In this document: in pieces, positions 1 through 12,336 of the stretch
Layout: each line of letters starts with the position of its first letter
How positions within the stretch are numbered: position 1 is the stretch's first letter
Origin: Xestospongia muta
Taxonomy: Eukaryota; Porifera; Demospongiae; Haplosclerida; Petrosiidae
Direction of reading: 5' to 3'
DNA length: 64,000 nucleotides
NCBI GenBank assembly: GCA_963693285.1
Contig: OY848918.1
Coordinates: 4,841,876-4,905,875, forward strand
Program-made: the position numbers and the translations under genes
The notes under the pieces: generated by a model
What the model was told of the DNA's origin: nothing
What the model saw: the letters and a program-made list of their open reading frames with translations, nothing else
Database searches by the model: none

Positions 1-2349
1 GGTTACATCATCAATGTTACTTATGAAGGAGAACTAGTTACACAGAACACTACATCTTCTACAACATGGCAGTACAACTATTATCCCAGTCAATTTGGTA
101 TCTACACATATACAATTAGTGTAGCTGGTAATAACTCAGCTGGAGAAGGAGAGATAAGTGCCAAATCAGTTATAGTACCAGAAGGTAAGTAATATAGTTA
201 TATTCAATCTCTCTTCACTATCTATATATAGATGAAATTACTTCTTATAATGTGACTCCTAAAATGTTATCAAATGGTTCTTATTTGATCAGCTGTATTA
301 TAGAGGTATGTTATATCCTAAGTTATTACAGATTCATTTTCTTTCTTAGACTACATATTCTATAGAGCCATCATTAATATCTCTCAAACTAACTACCAGT
401 AATGGAACTACATTAACATATACTGGAACGGTTACTGATATTGGTGATAATAAATTTAAGGGGAATATAAATATTGGTACAAATGGCAGACAAAAGTTGA
501 CTGTGTCTTTAAGTCTAATATATGACAATAACAACTTTTTAATGGATAAATTATTAGCTAAACTAATTTGTAAGCTAATGTAATTACTTTGTTTGTTATT
601 TATACTCTTTTATTAGCTACATTTGATATACAAAATGGCAGTTTAACAGAGGATTCTGGACAGGTTTGTTTTACTTGTTATTTTCTTGAGGGTAGTCAAT
701 CACATGGATGTTATATTGAATATAACTCACTTATAACAGACTACTACAGTGGCAATATTACCATAGTGAGAACTCTGATAAAATCCAGTACTGCTAGTAA
801 ATGTGTGACAAGAATATATACCAGTAACTATAATGTGACATTCTATGATATGGATTATAACAATGTACCATATACTACTGAGTATGCTGTAAAACTGACT
901 AATCAATCAGTGACTGGTCTATCTCCTATTACTACCATTACTATTGTCTCCACATTAAATGTACTTTTATCATCAACTAATATTATATCATCATCATCTC
1001 CATCACCTACACTACATACAGATAATAGTAAGTTATTATATTATTACAATCATTACATTAATGTATATACGCTACAGCAGTGAAAGGTGATTCATCAATA
1101 ACAATTATTGGTAAGTTTATACATAATATAATGTAGTCTTATTATTGTGAATTGTCTTTTATAGTTGCTGGAGTAGTCTCAGCATTTGTATTTGTATTAT
1201 TAATTTTAATTTTCACTGTGATAGTTAAAATTGCAGTCCTATATAGAGCCCAGAGAGGTAAATTAACTAGATAGATAATGATAAACAAGTTTTAATGTCC
1301 ATATAATTACAGGTAATGGGATATCGGGACTAAACAATGAGAGTACTGGAAACAATTTAGATGAGGTTAATAAAAAAGAGAGTTAATCATAACATTGCTC
1401 CATTATAATGTGGAAACATGTAATGGCTGTTTCAAAATTTGTGTAATGTAACAAAAGTGCTGTGATGTCTCCATTATATGTCTGTGACAGATTATCCAAC
1501 AGTTAATCTGTGTATTATCAATGATGACAAACTACTACTTGTATAATACAATTCAATGTTCTTTATTGTTGAACATCAATTATTAAAAGTAAATTGTGTG
1601 ATTTAATAATAAATTATGTATACAAATACTACATGTTTTAACTTCCACTACACATTTAGATGTTAAGAACTACTCAGAACAACTACATTGATGTGAATCC
1701 ATCATCTAATTGTCATATTGCTCCACCTAGTTTCCTTTCTGCAGTACCATATAGCACCATAATGCATGAGACATCAATAATGGGACAATATAGTTTAGTA
1801 CAACCTTATTCTGAAAATAGATTATCTGATGAGGAAAATGCCAGACTTAGTCATAATGTACATGCTAGTACCCAACTTTATGATCATACTCAACGTCCTC
1901 ATTCTCATACTTCAACACCTATTCCACCTATGTATTCTACACTACCTACTAATGGTAACATGACAAGTCATATATCATCACCTGACAATCAGTACTCTAC
2001 TTTGTCTAATAAAACAAGTGATAAATTAACTATTAAGAAGACAACAAGTCAGTAAACTTTACTATATAATAGATATTATATTATATTTATTATATTAGAG
2101 TTAACTCATAAAGATCTAGTTACTTATGTTGCTCCACATGTAACTACAAAACTACGAGAAATAGGTACTGCTCTAGTACTAACTCCACCTGAACTAGACA
2201 ACATTGAAGAGAACCATCAAGGTATCACTGGTGTGTTCCAACTCTGGTATGAGACTAAGAGACGTCCATATACCTGGGACACATTTTTAATGATATTGAG
2301 ATCACCAGCTGTAAATGAACCAGAGCTTGCTAACCAACTTACTAGTTGA
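1..2349 (+). CDS. Receptor copy A: FN3 / Cys-rich ectodomain / TM / YxxL tail / death domain (5' partial)
   Basis: Exons read 1-184, 232-305, 350-569, 617-1027, 1081-1110, 1165-1257, 1313-1365, 1660-2047 and 2099-2349, all GT-AG and in consistent phase, giving 567 visible codons. The signal peptide and Ig exon lie off the window. The first exon is the second half of an FN3 domain (ends TISVAGNNSAGEGE). The next three build a beta-rich domain with a Cys cluster (CFTCYFLEG, then GCYIEY), followed by a Ser/Thr-rich stalk. Exon 1165-1257 is one TM helix ending in basic residues. The tail carries VPYSTI, GQYSLV, MYSTL and NQYSTL. The last exon is a death domain: LREIGTAL, IEEN, FQLWYE, TWDTFL. A shorter product would stop at 1386 if the GAG|GTTAAT donor at 1366 is not used. 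Function as a surface receptor is inferred. Exon structure rests on sequence and comparison with the other copies. Confidence 0.85.
1608..1613 (+). promoter_or_regulatory. Poly(A) signal for the short form of copy A
   Basis: AATAAA lies 222 bp after the short-form stop (1386) and about 45 bp before the tyrosine-tail exon at 1660. The same placement is seen in copies B, C, E and F, which supports intronic polyadenylation. Confidence 0.55.
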
Positions 2350-5300
2350 CTGTAATGACTTCACTCTGTGCATGTCTTTTACTATGTATGTTTTTCACTT
2401 CTACACAGGTTTCAATTCTAATATATATATTTTTTTATATCTTTTTTTAAAAATATATATTTTTTTATCACTGTTAAAACACCAACAGCAAAGGTTATGA
2501 TAACACATTGTTGACAATGTTGAAATCACCTGACTTGGTGGCTTTTAATTACTAGTGCCAGTACATGGTAAATATAATATCATTGTACATAATGTGTAAA
2601 TTACTTTGTGTAAGTACATGTTAATTGAGCTGCGTATATGTAAGACAACAGGTCATCCTCAATTTGTCCTTGGTTTATCCTTGTTGCAATTGTCTTCCTC
2701 TTGACAATATTATGTGTTTGTATCATGATTTATCAAGAGGTAATTGCTTATAATTTTTATTTTATACAACTTGTATCTATGGCCACTATAAATCTTTTTT
2801 AGTAATGACTGTTGGGGATACATAATTATGTTAACAAATACACCATTGCATTAATCATAACAGTTATCTAAAAGGTATTATTAGTTGGACATATGACCTT
2901 GTTATGTTCTCTATTGATATAATTTTGTTAGTCCTAATTGTTTACAATGACTAATGTGTCTATATACATGATTGTTGTTTTTATTTTGTCTGATTGATTT
3001 AAGCATTAGATATTTATTGAATTTTATTTTCTCAAATGTCACTACATAGTAAACAAAAGAAGAAACTATATTGACATATACATGTACATGTACTAACAGA
3101 AGTCAATATCATGCATTCCTAACCAAAGGTGTGTACAATGTACTGGGGGTAGATGTGACTTTAACTGGATTAACTAAGTAAACACAGAGTGTAAAGGTCA
3201 TGACAACACCATTCACTGGCTGATACTTTACTTCAATGTCAGTTTAATACAGGTGAACTATCCTTACATAACAATGTGTAATATGAGATGTAACTACAAA
3301 TTTGTACTTACTACCAGTTCAGTTAATTTGACTCTACACCCACCATGATTATATCACTGATTTTTTAGTCTGTTTACAATAACAATAGAAATCTTTGTTT
3401 GTGTACAGAGTCACTGTAAGATTTCCAGGATTGTAGGTATGTAAATAAAACACAATTGGTGATTACCCATAATGCAATCAGTTCAATACACTAATTACCA
3501 AACATATAACTTAAAATAACTCATGTATGAGCCTAGTCTTTACTATCATAAGAAATATAAAATTAAATATACTTGTGAAAACATATTAATTGTTTCATCC
3601 TTTATTGGTTAGAGAATTTCAATAACAACAACTCAATTTTATTGTTACAGTCAATTCAGTTCCCAAACATGGAGATGTGTGTATCACACAGTCAATATTT
3701 CATTGTTAAAGGCCCTTATCAATAATCGGTAACCAAATAAAGACATATTATCTGATTACATCTATAGTACTCAGGGTTATAGTACATGAGAAATAGATAA
3801 ACAAGACTATAAATTTAAATAACACTTGTGAGGATTACGGTAAATTACATGTTTACATAAACTCTTATAACTAGAGTACTGAGAACCTTTTGCCTAGAAT
3901 ATGCAGCTGAATCATAAACATATGGCTTGATTACCAATATATCTTGAGTGTTTAGCCAGCAATAAATAAGCAGCAGTTATTTGACACTCAGTTTCCTACT
4001 TTTCAAATATTGTCCTGTAGGAGGGGACATAATCTTTAATAGACTAATTTATGGATACATGAAGTATGATGATAATACAAGTTCATTGCAGTGATGACAT
4101 AACTAAATCTATTACTATAATACATACTACCAATACATATTAGTACATACTACTAGTATAGTAGTACATACCATATACAACTAGGATATACTAGTACATA
4201 CTACTAGTACATAATAATATAGTACATACACTATTACATACTATTATGCTATGTACTATATATACATACATTGAGACATATTAATTGATACAGTACATTT
4301 GTTGAGACATATTAATTTATACAGTACATTTGTTGAGACATATTGGTTCATTGTAGATAAGGAAGTAAGTAATAATAATAACTTGTCTACTGAAACACTG
4401 TGGAACATTACCATTTCATTAATCATAAAATGAGTTTCTAGCCCTATAGCAAAAGACATATCTAATTAAGAGGTAACTATTATATGTTAGTTGACAGTCT
4501 ATATGATTGTGACAAGCAAGTCATCTTACACTAGATCTAGATTGATGTTACATGTAAGTAACCATAGATATAGGAACCATAGTGGCCCTATGTCCCCACT
4601 CCAGACAATTATTATCAAAGTTATTGAGTATGTATACAGACTATTGCATTAACCATCGACAGATCTGGTGAAACATTGGAATAATTAATGCTGAAATCAT
4701 TGATATAGTAAGTGAACATGATTAATAACTATCAGTGTGTTGATATATCTCAATACAACATTATTGTATACAAGATAACTGTAATACATAATATATAATT
4801 GCTAGAAAATAATAGATATATATACTTTCCTGTGCAGCTGTTAGGTGGGTCATTGTACCAATCGTTGTTCTCATGAGGAAGTGGTCAACGATACACATCT
4901 GGAGGTTATTGTGATCATTATTCTATAAAACACCTGTACCATATCAGTTCCTTTGAATTGGACCAGCCTTAAAACAAGTGTTCAACTATTAGTTGTTGGA
5001 GACATACCCTACACTATTGACTTACAATTTGAGTCCTCTCATTAATCACATGTATGACCAATCTATCTATGTTTTCCAATGTAGAAACTGGTTATACAGT
5101 ATTTAATACAAAGATATTTATTGTAATACTACCTCTTTTGACAAATAATGTTATACTTACATTACATATGGTAGTGACTTAAACTTGAGTATTTATATGA
5201 GTAATAGAGCACTTTTTATTTGTATCAAATAAATCAAAATATATATTCATTAATGATAGTAGTAACTACAGCATAGGTTATGTTGTTAGTGACAACTACT

Positions 5301-5489
5301 GAGGAATCATAATTGATATACAAAGGAAGCAGATTTAATTTAAAGCTATCATTTAGCGTCTTACAGTTATCACTAACATGTATTTTTTAATTAATTTATA
5401 AAAAGGGTTGACTTGATATTTTTGTCGTATGTGATGTCATCATGGACAAATCTCAAATTCTATTTTCCATTATACAGTCTTGTATAGTA
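2350..5489. repeat. Intergenic block downstream of A, shared with copy C's downstream region
   Basis: No convincing coding region. Most of it realigns with 23360-25650, for example the segments near 3860 and 24220 and near 4840 and 25110. A has extra sequence at about 2960-3330 that C lacks. It is therefore part of the duplicated gene-plus-flank unit. Confidence 0.7.
4126..4258. repeat. Degenerate TACTAGTACATA-rich tandem cluster
   Basis: Imperfect repeats built on TACTAGTACATA and its near-palindromic variants. A matching cluster sits at about 24480-24630 in the paralogous block, so it predates that duplication. Confidence 0.6.
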
Positions 5490-5492
5490 TAG

Positions 5493-5772
5493 TAGTACAC
5501 TAATAATGGAACAATATAGTTTAGTACAACAATATCAGTCTTCATATTTAGTAAATGGATCATCTAATGAGGAATATACCAGACTTAACCATAATATACA
5601 TGTTATAATGAACACCCAAGTTTATGATTGTACTCAACATCCTCATTCTCATACTTCAACATCTAGGTATTCCATGCTATCTATTAATGGTGACATGACA
5701 AGTTATATCATCATCACCTGACAGTCAGTACTCTACTTATGTTATTACTTTTCCTCCTTCCTCTAAGTCACT
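5493..5772 (+). pseudogene. Relic of the tyrosine-motif tail exon
   Basis: The sequence matches the middle of exon 10 of copy F: MEQYSLVQQY, EEYTRL, HPHSHTS and a damaged YSML segment. It has no acceptor or upstream exons. A frameshift at about 5703 (a missing TA in the SerTyr-Ile-Ser stretch) leads to an early TGA. Beyond SQYST it continues into sequence encoding FPPSSKS, as in the relic at 28462-28747, so both derive from one internally deleted ancestor. Confidence 0.75.
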
Positions 5773-8700
5773 AACTGTAAACAAAATTGCATTTCATAAT
5801 TATTTATTCCATATATAATATAAATGGACCAAAATTAATTATAAGTCATATTGAATTATATAGAGGAATACACATATTGTAGATACTATGTTCATTCCAC
5901 ATAAATTGTACAAAATGGTAGAGAAACATCCATTAGTTTGTACACGCTATGTCTCCTTTCAAGAAGTAATTGCTATCATCTCTTGAAGTGTATTTACCTA
6001 AATGAGATAACATTAGTCAATCATATGTTTATTATCTACATTATGCTCTATTAATGACTTAACAATCTTATTTCTATTGATGTATAACAACATGCTGATA
6101 TCTCCATATAATGACAAACTTCGGCCTTTATTTAGAAGTATAGCTAATACACTAAGGTAAAGGTATTGATTAAATTTATTGAACCTGAAACTAAGTGATT
6201 TCATTGGTCAATTAGCTACAAATATGCTAGAGGAAAAGTTAGTATATGAAGCTGTCATAATTAGAGTAAATATAGGATAATGTAACATAATAAGCACAAT
6301 GTTATATACAGGAGAGGGAGAGAGGGGATATACATACATTTGCTCATGTACCAACCACCACCAGACATTTCCATTTACTTATCATGTTTAAATAACAAAC
6401 TTGAAAATGTACCAGAAAATGTACTAGTACAAGAAACATTAAATGAGTAAAGTTGAAAACACAACGTGAAAGTAGGTCTCCTAGGAACTAATATGGTGTT
6501 GCAGTAACAATATTAGTTTTTGTTACTATTGACCAAGTTCCTAACAACAATTGGCCAAACAAAATTGTAAAAATAAGGAATGCCATACTTCAATGTAAAA
6601 TTGTGTGTAGACTTTAAGGTTAGAATCTAGTGTATAATATTAAATTCAGTGTACATGTATATCCAGTATATGTACATGTACTCTTACCAGTATCAATGTT
6701 TGTAATAAAAACTCAGTCTCTAGGGTATTCACAATAGAAGAGGTGCATCTATAACCTAAACAAGGTTATAGTATATGAGAATTGATATAAGTACAATAGC
6801 CATATATTCAATAAGCATACTTTTATTAGAATGAATAGCTATTCACTATGAATCAAAATGTTTACATAAGCTCTATAGTATGTAGTAACAGGAGGTAAAC
6901 CCTTTGTTGTTATAATTAAGTATCATAACAGAAAACTCAGCATTAATTTTACCTGGCCACACATGCTACTGTTATACCACTATTCAGTCTGTCCATAATG
7001 TTTATAAGCTGTACAAACTTTGTGACCTTAGACTCTCCCCTTACCCAAGACTTATGGAAATTAATTTAATCAAAGATTTGTTTTTCTATAATCTAATCTT
7101 CATGGTTTAATTATACAGCATTGGATAGTTTCAAAAGTCTCGTAATTACAGAACCATTCTCTGTTCATAAGACCAAATGCATGGGTTACAAACATTTTTT
7201 ATGTAGTCTTGTAGGAATAGAAGATAATGTTAAAGACATTATATAGAAATCTTTAAACACTCACCTTTAATATTTTTCTAAAGTATGCTCCTAACCTATG
7301 TACAGTGTCCTAAAGTTGGTGAAATAAAACACTAGTATATTACGTTAATATGTATCACTGTAAAATTGATTGGTTGATTTAACCATTATTTGGTTATATA
7401 AGTTGCAATTACAAACTTATTTTTGTCAAAAAGTAATCATAATATTGTTTTCATTACTAATGTATTACTGCTTATGACATAACCATCAATTTCATAATAC
7501 ATTAATAATCAAAACAGTATTATGTTTACATATACAACCTGTATAACCATGTATTAGTTAAATCAACTAATCAGTGTTTACAGTGTATAGATAATACACA
7601 TACATTAGTCACTACATACTAGTTACAATATTAATAATATTTTAATAATAGATTTAAACTTCAAAAACAAAACATCATCAGCAAAGTAGCAAAGTAGCAC
7701 ACTACAATGTGTGGAGTCATCAGGTAATAGTTTAAGTCATTCTCTTTATGTAGTTATCTGCACAAAGATAAAGTATATACTACAGTGCACAAACCTTGTA
7801 CTACTGTTGAGTATTAAATTCTGGTCTCTTTAACCACACCCTTCTTTTAATATCAGTGGAGTGACAGTTACATTCTATTTAGAGGAGGATTGTCTTTCTC
7901 TCTTATGACAGTGACACTAGACCCAATGTTTGTACATACTCATATTATAATATAATATATGTGTGTGTACATATATAGCACTGCATATTGTACACAAGAT
8001 ATAATGTAATATCTTTAATATGGTGATGTATTATTGCTAACAAATATGTGCATAATCTTTAGAACTGTCAGCACTAGAGCCACCATTCAATATTGATTCT
8101 TAACATCTAGCTAATATAGTGATCACAACTCAATTTTAAGTTTATTTTTCTTAGGTTAATTTAGTTTAAATAAAATGGTAGATATTTGAGCAACAAGTGA
8201 TATTAATGAAAACAATAGATGATATTGTACAACATTTTACAAAAAGTTCCTTTGTTTTTTTCAGGATAAGCCATATTTAAACAGTGAAAATACTCCAGTT
8301 TTCAAATGATAGCAATACATGTATTTACATGTCATTACAGCTAGTGGTAGCTACAAATTAAATGCTATTTATAAGACCTCTTGCTAATACAATTATTACC
8401 AAGTGCAAACATTTTACAATTGTGTGCAAACAAATTCATAAGTTTACGAAATGTATTGACTACATCTTAAATATAACAATAATACTGATATTAGTTGTCT
8501 AAATGTTAATTAAGCTATGTTGTTCAAACTACAGTGTACACTTAGTGATGACGTGTACTTGTTATTGTGTCACATAGAGTTATCAAATTTGTGACATAAC
8601 ATAAAGAGAAGTTTAATTGTATATTGGAAATTATTGTTTTACAATATGGATATATTGGGACCTGAATCATTAAAAGTAATATTGGCATTAATAACCTGGG

Positions 8701-9467
8701 TATATTGTAACTTATTTATAATTACTGACATAATAATACATTAGCTTTTAATGTAAGTAGAGTATTAACTGATTCAGTACATGTTATTCTAGTTAGTGCC
8801 ATGCATTCTGTACTAGCTAACACAGATATCTCATACAATATGTGACATGATTAATAAATACAGTATGTATGAAGTGAACAAAGAACCATACATGTTATAT
8901 CCATATCACATGATATTTCAATAATATATGTTACTCCAGCATATAGCTAATTACAAGGAGGGGATAAATGATTTGAATATTTCTAGTTTAGGCAGGATTA
9001 ATACCCTAACGTTGACTCTGCCTGAACACCTAAACCATTACTGGTACATACTCAAGACACATATGTACTACATAGAGTATAATAAAACATTAATTAATAT
9101 AACAATTTACTAATATTATCATTAAATAGCTTGTAACTTTGGTTGTGACAAGGTTAGACACTTTTCAGCTGGTAACCTCATATATCATCACAATATGTCT
9201 CAAATACATAACAGCAATGATTCTCTTCAATGTTGTCTAGTTTAGGAGCTCAATGAAGTTAACAATAAGACATTAACTATGCCTAAACCATAATTATTCA
9301 AAGGAGAATAGATAGTCTTTCACTCCTATAACAATGATACTAGACCCAGTGTTTGTACATTGAATTGACCTCTGTACAGGGACTTCCTCCTCACTAACTA
9401 GAAGGTATAGAGTGAAGTACTAGAAGAGAATGTAAGTATGCTAAGGTAGCTATTTGAGTATCTAGTA
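5773..9467. repeat. Duplicated intergenic block (copy 1 of the 5.8-9.5 / 29.0-32.6 kb pair)
   Basis: No gene recognised. Long near-identical runs match about 29049-29930 (from 5795-6680) and about 30795-32560 (from 7690-9470). The region between is replaced or rearranged in the second copy. Short open stretches, such as one at 8928-9113, are AT-rich and not conserved as proteins. Confidence 0.75.
7431..7535. mobile_element. Fold-back MITE-like element
   Basis: Arms of about 36 bp starting AGTAATCATAATATTG are imperfect inverted complements of the segment ending CAGTATTATGTTTACA. A second copy lies at about 58768-58866, and related interior sequence lies inside the element at 46774-46889. No coding capacity. 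Confidence 0.5.
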
Positions 9468-10595
9468 CTAAACACACTATTTATAATATTATGATGTCAA
9501 ATGTTATAGCTAATTGTAGACCTGGCTCTTTTTCAGAGATTAATTTACACTCTAATAGATATAACTGTCCTTATTTCAAACTATCTTTATGAAGTGGTCT
9601 TTATATCTAATACAATGTATACTGTATATATAATTATTTGATGATGTGGAAGTACATTATAATTTATGTATTACCATCAAGTGTAATTTTATTAGTAGTG
9701 TAGTTGATGCAATAAAAAGGTTTTATTAATATACAAACAAACTATGAAGCTATCATGATTATTATTATCATATGAATTATTAGTTAACAGTTGGTATTAA
9801 TTGGAACCATTGATGTAAATTCAATCCTCTTAAAATAATATACTCACCATAAGTTGTTTAGCATCAGTAATATATGGAAGTTGTACAAGTGGAGAAACAC
9901 TACAATTGCTATAATAACAATAGTGGGTTAGGTTATTCCCTGTGATGTAGTATTTGTTTTCTAAAAGGAACTGTTAACTAGATAAGTTTAAAATGTAAAT
10001 TCCCATTAAACAATGTTATATCAACCAACTATGAAAGTTTTTCCTTTGGGACAAAATATCTACTTACTAGTTGTAGTCCATTCTTCTGCATATATAAGGT
10101 ACTACTTCATCTTTTTGTATTATATGCATCAAGTGCACCTAATGGTATTTCAAATATATAAGAATGGTCAGTGTCACCACACACTTAATGAGCTAGTGCA
10201 GACAACTGCATTGCTGCATAACATTGTAACTATATTGTATATATTTCACACATAATACAAATTGAGTGACAAAAATTAATTAAAGCTTTTGACTTAAATA
10301 ACCAGATATGCATCATTACCAAGTTAAGGTAGAGTACTATTAGCTAAAAATATAATAAATTTTTAAAGTGTTAAATCCTCTTGATTTATTTGAAAAAAAG
10401 AATAATGTTTTGAAGTGTATTGATTTCTATATACCAGCTGTAAAAAATCATTATATAAATTAAGTAATAAGTAAAGTTATTACATAATTGTATGAGACTA
10501 CTTTTCACTTAGTCTGGTTATCAGATAGGATGCCCCTCCCATTTGTTTTTTCATTTAAATATCAATCAGATCTTAAGTATCATGTTAGAGAGGAA
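9468..10595. repeat. Gene-upstream duplicated module (copy 1 of 4)
   Basis: This noncoding stretch recurs, in the same orientation and just upstream of a family gene, at about 34790-36430 (gene D), 40498-41622 (gene E) and 50010-51160 (gene F). It begins near AACACACTATTTATAA and ends in the GGCGGAAACGCC leader element. Short open frames here, such as 10013-10255, shift between copies, so I do not call them genes. Confidence 0.75.
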
Positions 10596-10607
10596 GGCGG
10601 AAACGCC
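10596..10607 (+). promoter_or_regulatory. Conserved GGCG-GAAA-CGCC hairpin upstream of B
   Basis: GGCGGAAACGCC forms a 4 bp stem closed over GAAA. It is identical upstream of all four genes whose 5' ends are visible (36433-36444, 41623-41634, 51161-51172) in otherwise AT-rich DNA. It could be core promoter or 5' UTR. In B and E it is separated from the start codon by the insert beginning at 10624 or 41651. Confidence 0.4.
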
Positions 10608-10623
10608 AGACTAGAGTGTTATT

Positions 10624-12247
10624 AACCTCGCTGTGCAAGGGCGCAAAGTGAGGGTACTGTAGTCTGTCAGTGTGTGTGTGTGTGTGTGTGTCTGCACTGC
10701 CTGTTACCTTTGAACTACTATAACTTGGCAAGCGAAGCCTTAGCAGTTACCAACGTTTAGCAATGAATAGAAAAACATGTGGACTTTACAATAGTAGTAT
10801 CAAGAACATCGTCAAGGAAAACAAAAGCTTAAAACTCGCAAAAGAATTTTCAGGCTGCACAGTCAAAGTGCCGTTTCTCGAAAAGTAAAAAACTTAATGT
10901 GGAGAATTTTTAGTATGCTGTAGAGAATCTTAGATGAATACGGATCAACAAAACAGAAGGCCGTTGGTCGAAGCAATTGTTAGAAAAGTTCTGAAAAGTG
11001 TTTTGTGGACTTGGAGCAAAGTAACGCATTCAGGAAACGTCTCAAAGCACTGAAAAAACTGCTACTAATAGATAATATATTGATTTATATTTGTACTACG
11101 GGACGTTTCCAAAGAATGCTTCAATTTAAAGTTACAATAAATTTTGTATATGAAATATTGAAACTTTTTAAAGCGTCATGTAAAGGCTCAGAGAAACGTT
11201 CATCACAAATCTAGCACTTAATCTTGCTTTGAAATTGAATGATACTATTACTTACTCAGTTACAGCTTCACAGACATGTCAATCAGAGTGCAAAGTACCC
11301 AGTAAATGACAAAGCTTTTTTTCCCTTTGATTGGAAATGCTGAGTCATCAAACAACAGTTTGTAATGTGCATCACGTGACCATCAATAATTTGAATATTA
11401 ATAAATTTTTTTGTAATGCTACTATACTCTGTCCGAGTTGAGTTGAGCTACCCAAAGCACGTAAATAACTTTGCCGTTTTACGTGCTATCTGCATGGAAC
11501 TTGCACCAATCCGTCCAGCTTGCAAATGCGTTATATATATATAAAATTTGGCTCTCTAGTGCTACGAGAAAGTAGCAAACTATAAACTCCATACATTTTC
11601 AATGGCATACTTTCGTCATACCTCAAATTCCACACCTTCGAATAACACTTTTCACATTGAGAAGTCGCGTGGTAATTCAAAATTACAGTTTTAATTATAA
11701 TTATGAACAGATGTTCTATAATAATAATTACTATTAAAATAATAATCAGATATTGTCTTTTGCGATTTAAGGCAGCTATAAAGCCACCGTGGTTCTGAAA
11801 AGAACCTTTTAACAAACAGCCTCAACTTTCTTTTTCTGTAGCCTCTTGATACTGGCAGATGAAACTCCTGTGGCATCAGTAGTTCTTTAAGAGATCCTTG
11901 AGTACGCGGACACTTGTAGATTTCCCGAAACATTCATAGACATTCGCAACAACCTCCTTTGTTTGCGACCTCGCTTTGCCTCTTAACGAACACGTGATGT
12001 TTTCACATGACATTCACGTGAAAAGGTAATGAATAATATTAAAAGTACTTCTGTGCGAAGTGGATAAAGTAGGTGATAAAATACCTCACTTTATATTCCA
12101 TGCATAACACACCTTTACTTTAATAAAGGGCTCAACTCAACTAGGACAGAGTATAGTAACATCATAGCTGGGCCTAAGCTGGCATAGCATTTACAAATAA
12201 CTTAGAAACTGCAGCGAGGTTCGGCACTTTAGTGCCTTTCATTTAAT
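10624..12247. mobile_element. GC-richer insert in the 5' region of copy B (contains a nested element)
   Basis: D and F read directly from GAGTGTTATT to CGACGTAAGAAGG; B and E have an insert at this point. It opens with AACCTCGCTG and carries the inverse CAGCGAGGTT near its right end (12212-12221), like short terminal inverted repeats, followed by a small GGCACT/AGTGCC hairpin. Composition is visibly richer in GC than the flanks. Short peptides are encoded, for example from 10763 and 11005, but they are interrupted and unrecognised. Without the nested element the insert is about 0.9 kb, the same as in E (41651-42559). Exact ends and target duplication are not certain. Confidence 0.65.
11427..12151. 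mobile_element. 725 bp terminal-inverted-repeat element nested in the B insert
   Basis: The left end CTCTGTCCGAGTTGAGTTGA and the right end TCAACTCAACTAGGACAGAG are inverted complements with one mismatch across 22 bp. It is flanked on both sides by TATA. Copy E has the uninterrupted site with a single TATA (near 42460-42475), which fixes the ends and a 4 bp target duplication. Interior minus-strand open frames at 11531-11815 and 11691-11933 do not resemble a transposase I recognise, so it is probably non-autonomous. Superfamily not assigned. Confidence 0.8.
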
Positions 12248-12336
12248 GTAAGAAGGTGCAGAAGTCTACTTATGCGAGCTAAATCTTCTCTGAAGTCATT
12301 TCATTGTCTATACATTGAATTCCTCCCTGATAAGAA

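Noticed and set aside
346..534. Minus-strand open frame opposite exon 5 (also at 13307-13495 and 43607-43795)
   Set aside because: It is the antisense of a well supported exon and is conserved only because the exon is.
10013..10255. 80-codon open frame in the gene-upstream module, also at 50529-50771
   Set aside because: The other copies (about 35310 and 41047) are frame-broken, composition is like the noncoding flank, and no motif is seen.
11531..11933. Minus-strand frames inside the 725 bp element as a transposase
   Set aside because: Too short, overlapping each other, and lacking any recognisable catalytic motif; kept only as part of the element.
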